A DNA stretch of 64,000 nucleotides, from the NCBI GenBank assembly GCA_038121105.1, contig JAYONB010000002.1, positions 62,001 to 126,000 of the forward strand. Reading direction: 5' to 3'. Source of the DNA: CALJDF01 sp038121105 (GTDB taxonomy: Bacteria > Pseudomonadota > Alphaproteobacteria > SHVP01). Position 1 is the first letter of the stretch, and each line of letters starts with the position of its first letter. The position numbers were made by a program, and so were the translations under genes. Shown piece after piece: positions 25,400 to 33,852 of the stretch. The notes beneath the pieces were generated by a model, which saw nothing but the letters and a program-made list of their open reading frames with translations, did no database searches and was not told the origin of the DNA.

Positions 25400-26335
25400 G
25401 TGCCGGATTTTTCCGATATCGCGATCCTCGACGACGCGACTCTGCGGCGGATTTTGGACGATGCCAGTGCGCGAAAAAAGCAACGTGCCGGAATGTCTAA
25501 AGGCATGCTCGATGCCGATCGCCCGCTCGAGGGACGTATCCTTGCGATGATCTTCGAAAAGCCGTCGACGCGGACTCGTGTCTCGTTCGACGTCGCAATG
25601 CGGCAACTCGGCGGTCAAACCATCGAAATGAGTGGCGCGGAGATGCAACTCGGCCGTGGAGAAACCGTCGCCGACACGGCGCGGGTGCTGTCGGGTTATG
25701 TCGATGCGATCATGATTCGGACGTCGAAGCATTCTGTCCTCGAGGAACTTGCCGAGGCGGCGAGCGTTCCGGTGATCAACGGGCTCACCGATCGCAGTCA
25801 CCCTTGCCAAGTCATGAGCGACATCCTCACCTTCGAGGAACATCGCGGTCCGATTCGCGGCGCCAAGGTCGCTTGGATCGGTGATGGCAATAACATGGCG
25901 ACCTCATGGATCGAGGCGGCGGCCCGTTTTGGGTTTGACCTCGAATTGGCGTGCCCTGAGGAACTCTCGCCCGACGCCACCGTCGTGGCGTGGGCCCAAG
26001 CCCAGGGTGCCGCGATCGGCGTGACGCGCGATCCCGCGGCAGCGGCTGCCGATGCGGCGTGTGTCGCGACCGATGTGTGGGTGTCGATGAATGACGAGTC
26101 GGCGGATGGGAAGAACGCGGCGTCGGCGCGGCATAACTTGCTGAAGCCCTTTCAAGTCGATTCGCGCATCATGGCCGCGGCAAAGGATGATGCCGTGTTC
26201 ATGCACTGTCTGCCGGCGCATCGAGGCCAAGAAGTCACCGCAGAGGTCATCGACGGACCTCAGTCGGTGGTATGGGCGGAAGCGGAAAACCGGTTGCACG
26301 CCCAGAAAGGCATTCTTAACTGGTGCATGACCTAG
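25400..26335 (+). CDS. argF: Ornithine carbamoyltransferase
   Basis: The enzyme makes citrulline from ornithine and carbamoyl phosphate. The 311 residues begin at a GTG 3 nt after the argD stop. Family motifs are present: EKPSTRTRVSFDVAM (carbamoyl phosphate, near residue 53), HPCQ, the ornithine segment with SMNDE, and MHCLPAHRG with the catalytic Cys. argD, argF and the following hslO form one unit, and the hslO start lies inside the last codons of argF. Confidence 0.96.
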   Translation: MPDFSDIAILDDATLRRILDDASARKKQRAGMSKGMLDADRPLEGRILAMIFEKPSTRTRVSFDVAMRQLGGQTIEMSGAEMQLGRGETVADTARVLSGYVDAIMIRTSKHSVLEELAEAASVPVINGLTDRSHPCQVMSDILTFEEHRGPIRGAKVAWIGDGNNMATSWIEAAARFGFDLELACPEELSPDATVVAWAQAQGAAIGVTRDPAAAAADAACVATDVWVSMNDESADGKNAASARHNLLKPFQVDSRIMAAAKDDAVFMHCLPAHRGQEVTAEVIDGPQSVVWAEAENRLHAQKGILNWCMT

Positions 26336-27255
26336 AAAGTCGCGACCACGTTGAGGCTGATGACGGCGTCTACCCGTTTCAGATCGACAAGGTCGGCATC
26401 CGTGGGCGCCTCGTTCGTCTCGGACCCGCCATCGACACCATACTGGCAAATCACGACTATCCCGACCCGGTATCGAATTTCCTCGGCGAACTGGTGGCCC
26501 TCAGTGCCGCGTTGTCGAGTGCGCTGAAGTTCGAGGGAGTTTTTTCGTTACAAGTGCGCGGCAACGGCGCGATTCGGGCGCTGGTGGCCGACTTCCAATC
26601 TCCGGGATCGATTCGGGCCTTTGCGAGTTTCGATTCGGAGGCGGTCGCCCAGGTGGCGCAGTCCGGAAACGGTGGGGTTCGCGATTTCTGCGGTGATGGC
26701 GTTCTGAGTTGGATCGTCGATCAGGGCAACGATACCGAGCGTCACCAAGGAATCGTGTCGCTCGACGGCGAAACCCTCGCCGAATGCACCGAGAACTACT
26801 TTCGCCAATCGGAACAATTGCGTGCCGTCGTCCGGGTCGGCGTGGTTCGAGAGATGGTGCGCGGCGGCGATCGTCAGTGGCGCGCCGGCGCCATTATGGT
26901 GCAAAACCTTGCCGCCGTGGGTGGTCACAGCGGGCGCAAGATCGAAGATCAATATGCCACCGAACAAGACTGGCAGCATGCCAAGGCATTGGTGCAGACC
27001 GCGACCGCGGCCGAGATGTGCGATCCGCTACTGCAGCCCACCGCTTTCCTGCGACGATTGTTCCACGAGGACGGTGTGTGGCTCTACGATCCGACAAACC
27101 TAGCGGCAAAGTGCCGCTGTTCGCGGGATCGCATCGAGACCGTGCTCGAGCAATTCTCTGCCGAGGAAGTCAAGGAAATGGTGCTGGACAGTGGATTGAT
27201 CGAAGTGCGCTGCGAATTCTGCAACCAATCGTATACTTTCGACGGGCAACCTTAG
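26323..27255 (+). CDS. hslO: Redox-regulated chaperone Hsp33
   Basis: Hsp33 is an ATP-independent holdase switched on when oxidation releases zinc from four cysteines. The 310-residue protein shows the N-terminal chaperone domain and the C-terminal zinc module: KCRCSRDRIE and later RCEFCNQSY, that is CxC and CxxC. The ATG at 26323 lies within argF (13-nt overlap), so translation is probably coupled to ornithine carbamoyltransferase. This linkage is common in alphaproteobacteria although the functions are unrelated. A lipoprotein gene follows after 16 nt. Confidence 0.95.
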   Translation: MHDLESRDHVEADDGVYPFQIDKVGIRGRLVRLGPAIDTILANHDYPDPVSNFLGELVALSAALSSALKFEGVFSLQVRGNGAIRALVADFQSPGSIRAFASFDSEAVAQVAQSGNGGVRDFCGDGVLSWIVDQGNDTERHQGIVSLDGETLAECTENYFRQSEQLRAVVRVGVVREMVRGGDRQWRAGAIMVQNLAAVGGHSGRKIEDQYATEQDWQHAKALVQTATAAEMCDPLLQPTAFLRRLFHEDGVWLYDPTNLAAKCRCSRDRIETVLEQFSAEEVKEMVLDSGLIEVRCEFCNQSYTFDGQP

Positions 27256-27271
27256 ATCTGAGGAGGCGGCG

Positions 27272-27871
27272 ATGGGCTACGTTTCGAGAAAGATGCAAAC
27301 GCTTGCGGTCATCGCGTTGGGTATCGGCCTGTTGGCCGCCTGCGCGCAGACACCACCGCCAGCCCCGCTGCCCGACCTGACGTTCAGCCACCTGGATACG
27401 ATCGATCTGAACGTCGATTCGATCGAGGTCGTCGAGAACTATGTGCCGCCGTTGCGCGGCCCGAACATCGAACACCTCTTCCCGCAACCGCCGTCGCAGG
27501 CCGCGCGCCGTTTGGCGGAAGATCGTTTCCGCGCGCTTGGGACGGAGGGGCGCGCTCAATTCGTGATCGATACGGCATCGGTCGTCGAAACCGATCTTCC
27601 GGTCGAAAAAGGTTTGCGCGGCGCGGTGACGGTTGATCAAGCGCGGCGCTATGACGCGACCCTGACGGTGACCCTTGAGATTCGGAACGACCGTGGCTTT
27701 CGCCAAGCCTTTGCCACGGCGACCGCTGAGCGATCCCAGACTGTCCCCGAAGATCTTACGCTCAACGAGCGGCGAGCCATTCAGCATCGTCTCGTCGAAG
27801 TCCTGCTGAATGACCTGAATGTGGCCCTAGAGGCCAAGATCGCGGAGTTTCTTTCGGCCTATATGCTCTGA
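27272..27871 (+). CDS. Small lipoprotein of unknown function
   Basis: I do not recognise the family. The 199-residue product has a short basic N-terminus, a hydrophobic stretch and a lipobox LAAC with Cys24, then PPPAP, so it should be lipidated and face the periplasm. The mature part is mixed alpha/beta with an RRYDATLTVTLEIRN strand-like segment. It has a very strong ribosome binding site (GAGGAGG at about 27258-27265, 6-7 nt before ATG). It is probably the last gene of the argD-argF-hslO unit and overlaps the convergent argE end by 13 nt. Confidence 0.8.
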   Translation: MGYVSRKMQTLAVIALGIGLLAACAQTPPPAPLPDLTFSHLDTIDLNVDSIEVVENYVPPLRGPNIEHLFPQPPSQAARRLAEDRFRALGTEGRAQFVIDTASVVETDLPVEKGLRGAVTVDQARRYDATLTVTLEIRNDRGFRQAFATATAERSQTVPEDLTLNERRAIQHRLVEVLLNDLNVALEAKIAEFLSAYML

Positions 27872-29025
27872 GTGGCCGCCACGTCGATCAGTTTGCGCAA
27901 AAACTGTTCGCACGCATCGATTTGTGCGATCTCGATGTATTCGTCCGGCTTGTGCGCTTGCAGGATGTTACCGGGCCCGCAAACCACGGTCGGGACGCCG
28001 GCCTCCTGAAAGATCCCGCCCTCGGTGCCATAGCTGACGACATCGGTTTGATTGGTTCCGGCGAGCATCATCGCCAACGTTTCTGCGGGTGAGTCCGACT
28101 CGGGTACCAAAGGCGCAACGCGACCCTTAGCCTCGGTGACGATATCGGCCTGCGCGGACACTTCCTTCATTTGAGGGAGCACGACATCGTTGGCGTAAGC
28201 GTTGAATCTGTCGAGAATCGCCTGTTCGCTTTGGCCGGGGATCAATCGGTATTCCCAAACGAACGAGCATTCCTTCGGGATGATGTTAAGCGCCGTGCCG
28301 CCGCGAATTGTGCCGACATGCACCGTTGTATAGGGCGGATCGAAACGGTGATGTTCGCCGTGGTTTTCGCGTTGATCCTTCGCCAACTCCGCTAAGTACG
28401 ACACCAACTGGGCGGCATACATTACCGCGTTGACCCCGATATGGGTGGCGCTGGAATGGGCCTCCAAGCCGTGTACCGAGGTGCGATACGCAAAGACGCC
28501 CTTATGCGCATTGACCACTTTCATGTCGGTCGGTTCGCCGACAATGACGGCGCGCGGCAGCGGTGCGATCCCGCTTAGGTGGGAGATGATGCCGTGGACG
28601 CCCAAACATCCGACTTCCTCGTCGTAAGAGAACGCGAAGTGGATCGGCATCTTGAGGTCGGCGGCCACCATATCGGGCGCCAACGCCAGCGCGGTGGCGA
28701 TGAAGCTTTTCATGTCGCTGGTGCCGCGGCCGAATAGCCGCCCCTCTGACTCAACCGGCTCGAACGGGTTGGTGGACCAGTCCTGCCCATCGACAGGTAC
28801 GACATCGGTGTGGCCGGATAGCACAACGCCGGGCACATCGGCTGGCCCGATCGTCGCATAGAGATTCGCTTTGGTCTTTTCGCCGTTATGGATCAGCGTC
28901 GCGTCGATGCCGAGGCCCTTCAAATAGTCGGCGGCGAACCCGATCAGATCGAGATTGGAATCGCGACTGGTCGTGTCATAGGAGACGAGCTTCTTGGCCA
29001 TCGCCAGCGGCGTAAAGTCGGTCAT
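27859..29025 (-). CDS. argE: Acetylornithine deacetylase
   Basis: This M20 zinc enzyme hydrolyses N-acetylornithine to ornithine and acetate. From the ATG at 29025 (MTDFTPLAMAKKLVSYDTTS) it has 388 residues. Metal-site motifs are LSGHTDVVPVDG, GRGTSDMKSF and FSYDEEVGC; the dimerisation domain and the segment VVCGPGNILQAHKPDEYIE complete it. The SYDEE and GPGNI signatures favour ArgE over DapE. It sits close to argD and argF but in the opposite direction. The frame is open upstream through trkH, which is coding in another frame there. Confidence 0.93.
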   Translation of the reverse strand: MTDFTPLAMAKKLVSYDTTSRDSNLDLIGFAADYLKGLGIDATLIHNGEKTKANLYATIGPADVPGVVLSGHTDVVPVDGQDWSTNPFEPVESEGRLFGRGTSDMKSFIATALALAPDMVAADLKMPIHFAFSYDEEVGCLGVHGIISHLSGIAPLPRAVIVGEPTDMKVVNAHKGVFAYRTSVHGLEAHSSATHIGVNAVMYAAQLVSYLAELAKDQRENHGEHHRFDPPYTTVHVGTIRGGTALNIIPKECSFVWEYRLIPGQSEQAILDRFNAYANDVVLPQMKEVSAQADIVTEAKGRVAPLVPESDSPAETLAMMLAGTNQTDVVSYGTEGGIFQEAGVPTVVCGPGNILQAHKPDEYIEIAQIDACEQFLRKLIDVAATQSI

Positions 29026-29042
29026 AGCATCCTTTGTCGGCG

Positions 29043-30491
29043 TCAGGTGCGCCAGAAACGGCGGGTGAAAAGAACAAGCACGGTAAAGACTTCGAGCCGA
29101 CCCAAAAGCATGCCCGCCGCCAACAACCATTTTGCCGTTTCCGGCACGGTGGCAAAAGTCCCCGCCGGACCGACGATGTCGCCGAGCCCGGGGCCGACGT
29201 TCGTGATGGCCGTCGCGGCGCTTGAGACGGCGGTGACGAAGTCGAGGCCCAGCGCAGCGAGGGCAAACGCCAACAGGCCAAACAGCAAGAGGAACAGAAA
29301 GAAGAAGGCGAATACCGAGTCCGTGACGTTGTCCGGAAGCGGGCGTCCTTCGTAGTGCGCCACATAGACCCGGTGCGGGCGCAGTAGCCGTTCCAGTTGC
29401 GCCTTCAATGCCAGGAAGAGAACTTGGTAGCGAAAAATCTTCACGCTGCAGCTGGTCGAACCGGCGCAACCGCCGACGAACATGAAGAAGAGAAAGGCGA
29501 TGCCGGGAAACGTTCCCCATTGCCAGAAGTCCTCGCTTGCATAGCCCGTGCCGGTGATGATGGACGTGACGTTGAAGGCCGAGGCGCGTATGGCGTGACC
29601 CAAGGTGTCGTCGTTCATGACAATCTGCCAGATCGCGATCGCTGCGGTGCCCGCCACCAGAAAGCCAGCAAACCACTGAACTTGGCTGTTTCTCACCACG
29701 CGCATGGGGTCACCGCGCGAGGCCACAAGCAACATGGCGAACGGCAAGCTGCCGACGATCATGAATAGCGTTGCAATCCATTCGACCCCCGGATTGCCGA
29801 AGTGCCCGATCGAGGCGTCTGACGTCGAAAAGCCTCCGGTCGCGATAGTCGTCATCGAATGGGTGATCGCATCGAAGCCCGACATTCCAACCGCCCAGTA
29901 GGCGGCGAAACACAGCGCCGTCGCGCCGACATAGACCATGCCGATACCGCTCGCCAACGAGGCGATGCGTGGCGAGGCTTTGCCCGACGGATCGCTGAAC
30001 TCGGTTTTGAACAGTTGGTTGCCGCCGACTTGCAGCATCGGCAGCACCGATACCGCCAAGACGATAAACCCGACGCCGCCGAGCCATTGCAGCATCGCTC
30101 GCCACACCAGGATACCCGGCGGCGCGTTGTCGAGGTCGGTGAGGACCGTGGATCCCGTTGTGGTGATCCCGGACATCGCCTCGAAAAAAGCCGACGCATA
30201 GTCCAAGCCAAGGCCGGAAAAAAGAAACGGCAGGGCGGCGAAGGCCGCGGCGATCGTCCAGGCCAAGGTGGTTAGAACGAAGCTCTGGCGGATCGTTAGC
30301 GTAGACCAGGCCCCCCGGGTCGTCAGCACACCGCTTACGCCAACGAACAGCGTAAGCGCCGCTGCGCCTAGAAAGGCTTGCCAGTCAGGGTTGCCGCTCG
30401 CGGCGTCGACGCCGGCGGGCACCAGCATGGCGCCGGCCAACGCGATCAACAGCACGCCGAGAAAGAAGACAATGGGCCGGAATTCGATCAT
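29043..30491 (-). CDS. trkH: Potassium uptake protein TrkH
   Basis: TrkH is the membrane subunit of the Trk K+ uptake system and works with the NAD-binding TrkA, which is not in this window. The 482 residues contain about ten hydrophobic helices and four pore-loop signatures, including SGITTTGSTVL, the TIATGGFSTSDAS loop, and SIITGTGYAS. The length equals that of E. coli TrkH. It stops 17 nt before the argE start on the same strand and follows folE by 36 nt. Confidence 0.93.
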   Translation of the reverse strand: MIEFRPIVFFLGVLLIALAGAMLVPAGVDAASGNPDWQAFLGAAALTLFVGVSGVLTTRGAWSTLTIRQSFVLTTLAWTIAAAFAALPFLFSGLGLDYASAFFEAMSGITTTGSTVLTDLDNAPPGILVWRAMLQWLGGVGFIVLAVSVLPMLQVGGNQLFKTEFSDPSGKASPRIASLASGIGMVYVGATALCFAAYWAVGMSGFDAITHSMTTIATGGFSTSDASIGHFGNPGVEWIATLFMIVGSLPFAMLLVASRGDPMRVVRNSQVQWFAGFLVAGTAAIAIWQIVMNDDTLGHAIRASAFNVTSIITGTGYASEDFWQWGTFPGIAFLFFMFVGGCAGSTSCSVKIFRYQVLFLALKAQLERLLRPHRVYVAHYEGRPLPDNVTDSVFAFFFLFLLLFGLLAFALAALGLDFVTAVSSAATAITNVGPGLGDIVGPAGTFATVPETAKWLLAAGMLLGRLEVFTVLVLFTRRFWRT

Positions 30492-30527
30492 GACCGATCG
30501 TGCGCTCCGGTCTGGCCAGACATGGGG

Positions 30528-31151
30528 CTAGCCCGACGGGTTGGTCGGGCTGCTGATGATGTTGAGAAACTCGCGCCGTGTCGTCGCGTCGTCGCGAAAA
30601 GCGCCGGTCATATGGCTGGTCACCATGCTGACGCCGGGCTTGTGAACTCCGCGCATCGTCATGCATTGATGGGCGGCATCGATGACGACGGCGACACCCT
30701 TGGCTTTGAGCACGCTGTCGATGCAACTCGCGATTTGGGCGGTCATCTTTTCCTGCACCTGAAGACGTTTGGCATAGGCATCGACGACACGAGCCAATTT
30801 GCTGATTCCCACGACGCGGTTGTTCGGCAAGTACCCGACATGGGCGCGACCGATGATTGGCAACATGTGATGTTCGCAATGCGACTCGACGCGAATATCC
30901 CGCAAGACCACCATCTCGTCGTACCCGTCGGTTTCTTCGAACGTGCGCTCCAGGTATTCGACGGCATCGTCGCCGTAACCGGCAAAGAATTCGTCGTAGG
31001 ACCGCACCACACGGGCGGGCGTGTCGATCAGTCCCTCGCGCGCGACATCGTCGCCGGCATAGCGGAGCAATGTCCTCACCGCGGCTTCGGCCTCTTCGCG
31101 GGACGGTCGTTTGTCGGCAGTGCCAGTGGCCTTGTCTACGGGGGTGTCCAT
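30528..31151 (-). CDS. folE: GTP cyclohydrolase I
   Basis: FolE converts GTP to 7,8-dihydroneopterin triphosphate, the first step of folate synthesis. The 207-residue sequence contains the zinc and catalytic segment SHCEHHMLPIIGRAHVGYLP, then VVGISKLARVV, the second Cys in HQCMTMRGVHKPG, and the C-terminal TREFL. This is the zinc-dependent FolE type, not FolE2. Genes on both sides run on the same strand with short gaps, with no clear functional link. Confidence 0.96.
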   Translation of the reverse strand: MDTPVDKATGTADKRPSREEAEAAVRTLLRYAGDDVAREGLIDTPARVVRSYDEFFAGYGDDAVEYLERTFEETDGYDEMVVLRDIRVESHCEHHMLPIIGRAHVGYLPNNRVVGISKLARVVDAYAKRLQVQEKMTAQIASCIDSVLKAKGVAVVIDAAHQCMTMRGVHKPGVSMVTSHMTGAFRDDATTRREFLNIISSPTNPSG

Positions 31152-31183
31152 CTGATGGGTGCTCCTCTTGGCGGGACGTACGG

Positions 31184-31576
31184 CTAGTTCAGCGACGATT
31201 GTTCGTGCGGGCTATCGAGTGAAAAGGCCGGGATATCGACCGGAAAGGAATCGCCGTTGTCGGTCGTCATCTCGTAGCTCCCGACCATGATTCCCGACGG
31301 GGTCGATAGCGGCGTACCGCTGGTGTACTCGAACGTTTCGCCTGGACCCAGCCGCGGTTGCTCCCCGACGACGCCGGGGCCGCGTACTTCCTTGATGCGC
31401 CCGAAAGCATCGGTGATTTTCCAATACCGGTTCAGCAGTTGAACCGGCTCATCTCCCACGTTCTCGATCTTCACCCGATAGGCCCAAACGAAGTGTCCTT
31501 GGTCGGGCGTCGATTGATCCTCGAGATAAAACGGCTGGACCTCGATACGGACGCCGCGGGTCGTTCTGTCGTACAT
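31184..31576 (-). CDS. apaG: ApaG protein
   Basis: This 130-residue beta-sandwich protein has the ApaG signature: FVWAYRVKIENVGDEPVQLL, RYWKITDAFG, EVRGPGVVGEQPRLGPGE, FEYTSGTPLSTPSGIMVGSY and a final FSLDSP. ApaG is widespread and its biochemical role is not settled. It lies 33 nt upstream of folE and 38 nt downstream of metZ on the same strand, so it may be read through from the SAM-controlled metZ transcript. Confidence 0.95.
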   Translation of the reverse strand: MYDRTTRGVRIEVQPFYLEDQSTPDQGHFVWAYRVKIENVGDEPVQLLNRYWKITDAFGRIKEVRGPGVVGEQPRLGPGETFEYTSGTPLSTPSGIMVGSYEMTTDNGDSFPVDIPAFSLDSPHEQSSLN

Positions 31577-31614
31577 AGTTGCAGCCGCCGACGATTGCCA
31601 AAGTGCAAGTCTAT

Positions 31615-32817
31615 TTATACCGCGCCCAAGGCGTCGCGAATATCTCCGATCAAATCTTCGACATCCTCAAGGCCGACCGAAAGCCGCACCGTGGTGGGTT
31701 TGATCCCGACCTCAAGGCGCTCTTCCTCGGAAATCCGCTGATGCGTGGTCGTCGCGGGGTGGGTAATCAGGCTCTTGGAGTCGCCCAGATTGTTCGAGAT
31801 ATCGACAATCTTGAGCCCATTCAGGAACCGGAACGCCCCCGCTTTGCCGCCTTCGATGTCGAAGGTCACGATCCCGCCGCCGCCGGCCATCTGCCGTTTC
31901 GCCAAATCCGACCCCGGATGACTATCAAGGAAGGGATAGATGACGCGCGTCACCCGATCATGGCCTTCGAGGAACGAGGCTACCCTCGCGGCCGAGGCGC
32001 AATGCCGTTCCACCCGAAGCTCCAATGTTTCCAAACCCTTCAGCATCACCCACGCATTGAACGGGCTGAGTGCCGGGCCCGTGTGGCGCAAAAACGGTTT
32101 CAGCGTGTTTTCGACGAAATCTTCGCTACCTAAAACCACGCCGCCCAAACAGCGCCCCTGCCCGTCGATGTGTTTGGTCGCCGAATACACAACGACATCG
32201 GCGCCGAATTCGCCGGGGCGTTGCAGCGCCGGGGTGGCAAAGGCGTTGTCGACGATCAATCGGGCGTCGCCGTCATGCAAGATATCGGCAATCGCCTTCA
32301 AGTCGACGATGTCCAGCATCGGGTTAGACGGCGTTTCCAGAAATCCGCAAACCGTATTAGGGCGCATGGCGCTGCGCCATTGATCGAGGTCGCCGCCTTC
32401 GATAAGCGTGGTTTCGACCCCGAAGCGCGGCAAGATGTCTTCAATGATATATCGGCAAGATCCGAACAACGCGCGGGCCGACACGACGTGATCGCCGGCC
32501 TTGAGCTGACACAGGAGGGACGCGTTGACCGCCGCCATGCCGGTCGCGGTCGCCATCGCGCGTTCCATGCCTTCGATCGCGGCGATGCGTTCTTCGAACA
32601 TGCCGACAGTGGGGTTGGAGAAGCGCGAATAAATAAAGCCGTCGTCTTCCCCTTTGAACCGCGCTTCGGCTTGTTCCGCGGCGTCATATACGTAGCCCGA
32701 GGTGAGGTACAGCGCTTCGCTGGTTTCGCCGAAGTTCGACCGGGCTTGGCCGCCACGAACCGCGACGGTCTGACGCCGCCATGTGCGGCTGTCCTTCTTC
32801 TTTCCAGTGCTGGACAT
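31615..32817 (-). CDS. metZ: O-succinylhomoserine sulfhydrylase
   Basis: This is a PLP enzyme of the Cys/Met metabolism family (400 residues from the ATG at 32817) that uses sulfide to turn O-succinylhomoserine into homocysteine. The N-terminus TVAVRGGQARSNFGETSEAL is MetZ-like. YSRFSNPTV is the family signature, and the PLP lysine is in YSATKHIDGQGR. A GGGAG site lies 11 nt before the ATG. It is preceded by a promoter, SAM-II aptamer and intrinsic terminator, so expression should fall when SAM is abundant; this supports a methionine role. O-acetylhomoserine as substrate cannot be excluded. The frame is open to 32901 but that part is the leader. Confidence 0.93.
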   Translation of the reverse strand: MSSTGKKKDSRTWRRQTVAVRGGQARSNFGETSEALYLTSGYVYDAAEQAEARFKGEDDGFIYSRFSNPTVGMFEERIAAIEGMERAMATATGMAAVNASLLCQLKAGDHVVSARALFGSCRYIIEDILPRFGVETTLIEGGDLDQWRSAMRPNTVCGFLETPSNPMLDIVDLKAIADILHDGDARLIVDNAFATPALQRPGEFGADVVVYSATKHIDGQGRCLGGVVLGSEDFVENTLKPFLRHTGPALSPFNAWVMLKGLETLELRVERHCASAARVASFLEGHDRVTRVIYPFLDSHPGSDLAKRQMAGGGGIVTFDIEGGKAGAFRFLNGLKIVDISNNLGDSKSLITHPATTTHQRISEEERLEVGIKPTTVRLSVGLEDVEDLIGDIRDALGAV

Positions 32818-32833
32818 TGCTCTGTCTCCCAAC

Positions 32834-32859
32834 AAAAAAACCCGGCCAGGAGCCGGGTT
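32834..32859 (-). terminator. Attenuator terminator in the metZ leader
   Basis: On the minus strand an 8-bp GC-rich stem (AACCCGGC/GCCGGGTT, 32852-32859 with 32839-32846) with a 5-nt loop is followed by a run of T (32834-32838, more with the stem end). It lies between the SAM-II aptamer and the metZ ribosome binding site. It can therefore stop transcription before metZ, and its 5' arm can alternatively pair with the aptamer's 3' strand. Confidence 0.85.
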
Positions 32860-32865
32860 GTCGCC

Positions 32866-32925
32866 CCGACCTTTTAAGCGGATTGTTTTACGTGGCCGCA
32901 AGCCGGTCGGCTCAAATCACCACGG
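32866..32925 (-). promoter_or_regulatory. SAM-II riboswitch aptamer upstream of metZ
   Basis: Read on the minus strand, the leader has the SAM-II pattern. P1 is CCGTGG paired with CCACG, then TGATTTGAG, the loop strand CCGACC (32905-32910), GGCTTGCGG, then AAAACAATCCGCTTAAAAGG and the 3' strand GGTCGG (32866-32871). CCGACC and GGTCGG are perfectly complementary and form the diagnostic H-type pseudoknot. SAM-II (metA element) is known mainly from alphaproteobacteria ahead of methionine genes. Binding of SAM should favour the downstream terminator and shut off metZ. Confidence 0.93.
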
Positions 32926-32931
32926 AGGGGC

Positions 32932-32960
32932 TACTTACGCCCCCCATTTCGGACAGTCAA
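32932..32960 (-). promoter_or_regulatory. Promoter of metZ
   Basis: TTGACT (32955-32960) and TAAGTA (32932-32937) on the minus strand are 17 nt apart. The expected start point is about 32925, exactly where the riboswitch P1 stem begins, which supports the assignment. The promoter lies directly behind the stop of the phosphoesterase-like gene. Confidence 0.65.
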
Positions 32961-32961
32961 G

Positions 32962-33852
32962 TCAGGCGTTTGCAGAGATCAGCGTTGTGGCGGTCCGGGG
33001 GAGGGTAAACCACGACGGTGTGAGGGGTCGGCCCTGGGCTTGCGTTTCGGGGGCCGGGAGGATGTCACAATTGTCCCACAGATCGGTCGACAGCGTGGCG
33101 GCGTAGGCCTCGGGCATCGCGGCATCTCGCATGGCCTTTTGGGCGGCGGCAAAGTCGTAGTCGAGCGACCGGGTATCGATCTGAAGCCCGTCCCGGGCAT
33201 CGCCAAGAACGCTAAACCAAGTCCGCGGCGTGCCGTCGTTGGCCGGCAGCCCGATCACGCCGGGATTGTGCCAAAGGCGCGATCCCAAGGTGTGCGAGAA
33301 CGGCAGGCCGCAATGGCCCGCTATCATGACATCGGCCTCGCAGGCCTCGAGCTCGGTTTCTTTGAACGCCCGCGCGCTCGACCGAAAGACAAATCGGTTC
33401 ACTTGCGACGGCGCGCCATGGGTCACAAAAAACGACGTGCCTCGGACCGAAAAGCGAATGCCGGATGGAAGCGCGGCCATCCAGCTGCAAGCCTCGTCGC
33501 TCAGGTGCCGTTGGGCATGATCCATCCACCGCGCCGATAAGACATCGCAGCGCGATCCTTCGGCAAAGCCGCATCCGCAATCGCCGGTGCGTGAGGCGAA
33601 CGCCTCTTCGCAGTTGCCCTGGATCACGTGGCATCGGAACGCACGAATCGTATCCACCGTCTCTTGCGGATGCGCGCCATAGGCCACGACATCACTGGCA
33701 CAAATGCACGACTCAGGAGGGATGTCACACGCTACCGCTGTCTCGATCAGCGCTTGGGTGGCGTGCAGGTTGCTATAGGGACCGCCGAAGAACAGTAGCG
33801 GCGGTTCCAAAGCGCCGAGGTCGTCTATGCGCGGGAGGTTCAAGCGCTGCAC
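32962..33852 (-). CDS. Calcineurin-like phosphoesterase homologue with degenerate metal site
   Basis: The fold signature of the YfcE/calcineurin-like family is visible, but the metal ligands are changed. The usual DIHxN at strand 1 reads GGPYSNLHA, GDVVGYG reads SDVVAYGAHP, GNHD reads QGNCEEA, and GHTHxPF reads AGHCGLPF; THGAP is kept. It is therefore either a pseudoenzyme or a binder of another metal. The protein is also Cys-rich around residues 110-125. The chosen GTG at 33852 gives 296 residues and overlaps the upstream radical SAM gene by 13 nt; TTG codons a few residues upstream are alternatives. Co-translation with the radical SAM protein suggests a joint function. Confidence 0.7.
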   Translation of the reverse strand: MQRLNLPRIDDLGALEPPLLFFGGPYSNLHATQALIETAVACDIPPESCICASDVVAYGAHPQETVDTIRAFRCHVIQGNCEEAFASRTGDCGCGFAEGSRCDVLSARWMDHAQRHLSDEACSWMAALPSGIRFSVRGTSFFVTHGAPSQVNRFVFRSSARAFKETELEACEADVMIAGHCGLPFSHTLGSRLWHNPGVIGLPANDGTPRTWFSVLGDARDGLQIDTRSLDYDFAAAQKAMRDAAMPEAYAATLSTDLWDNCDILPAPETQAQGRPLTPSWFTLPRTATTLISANA

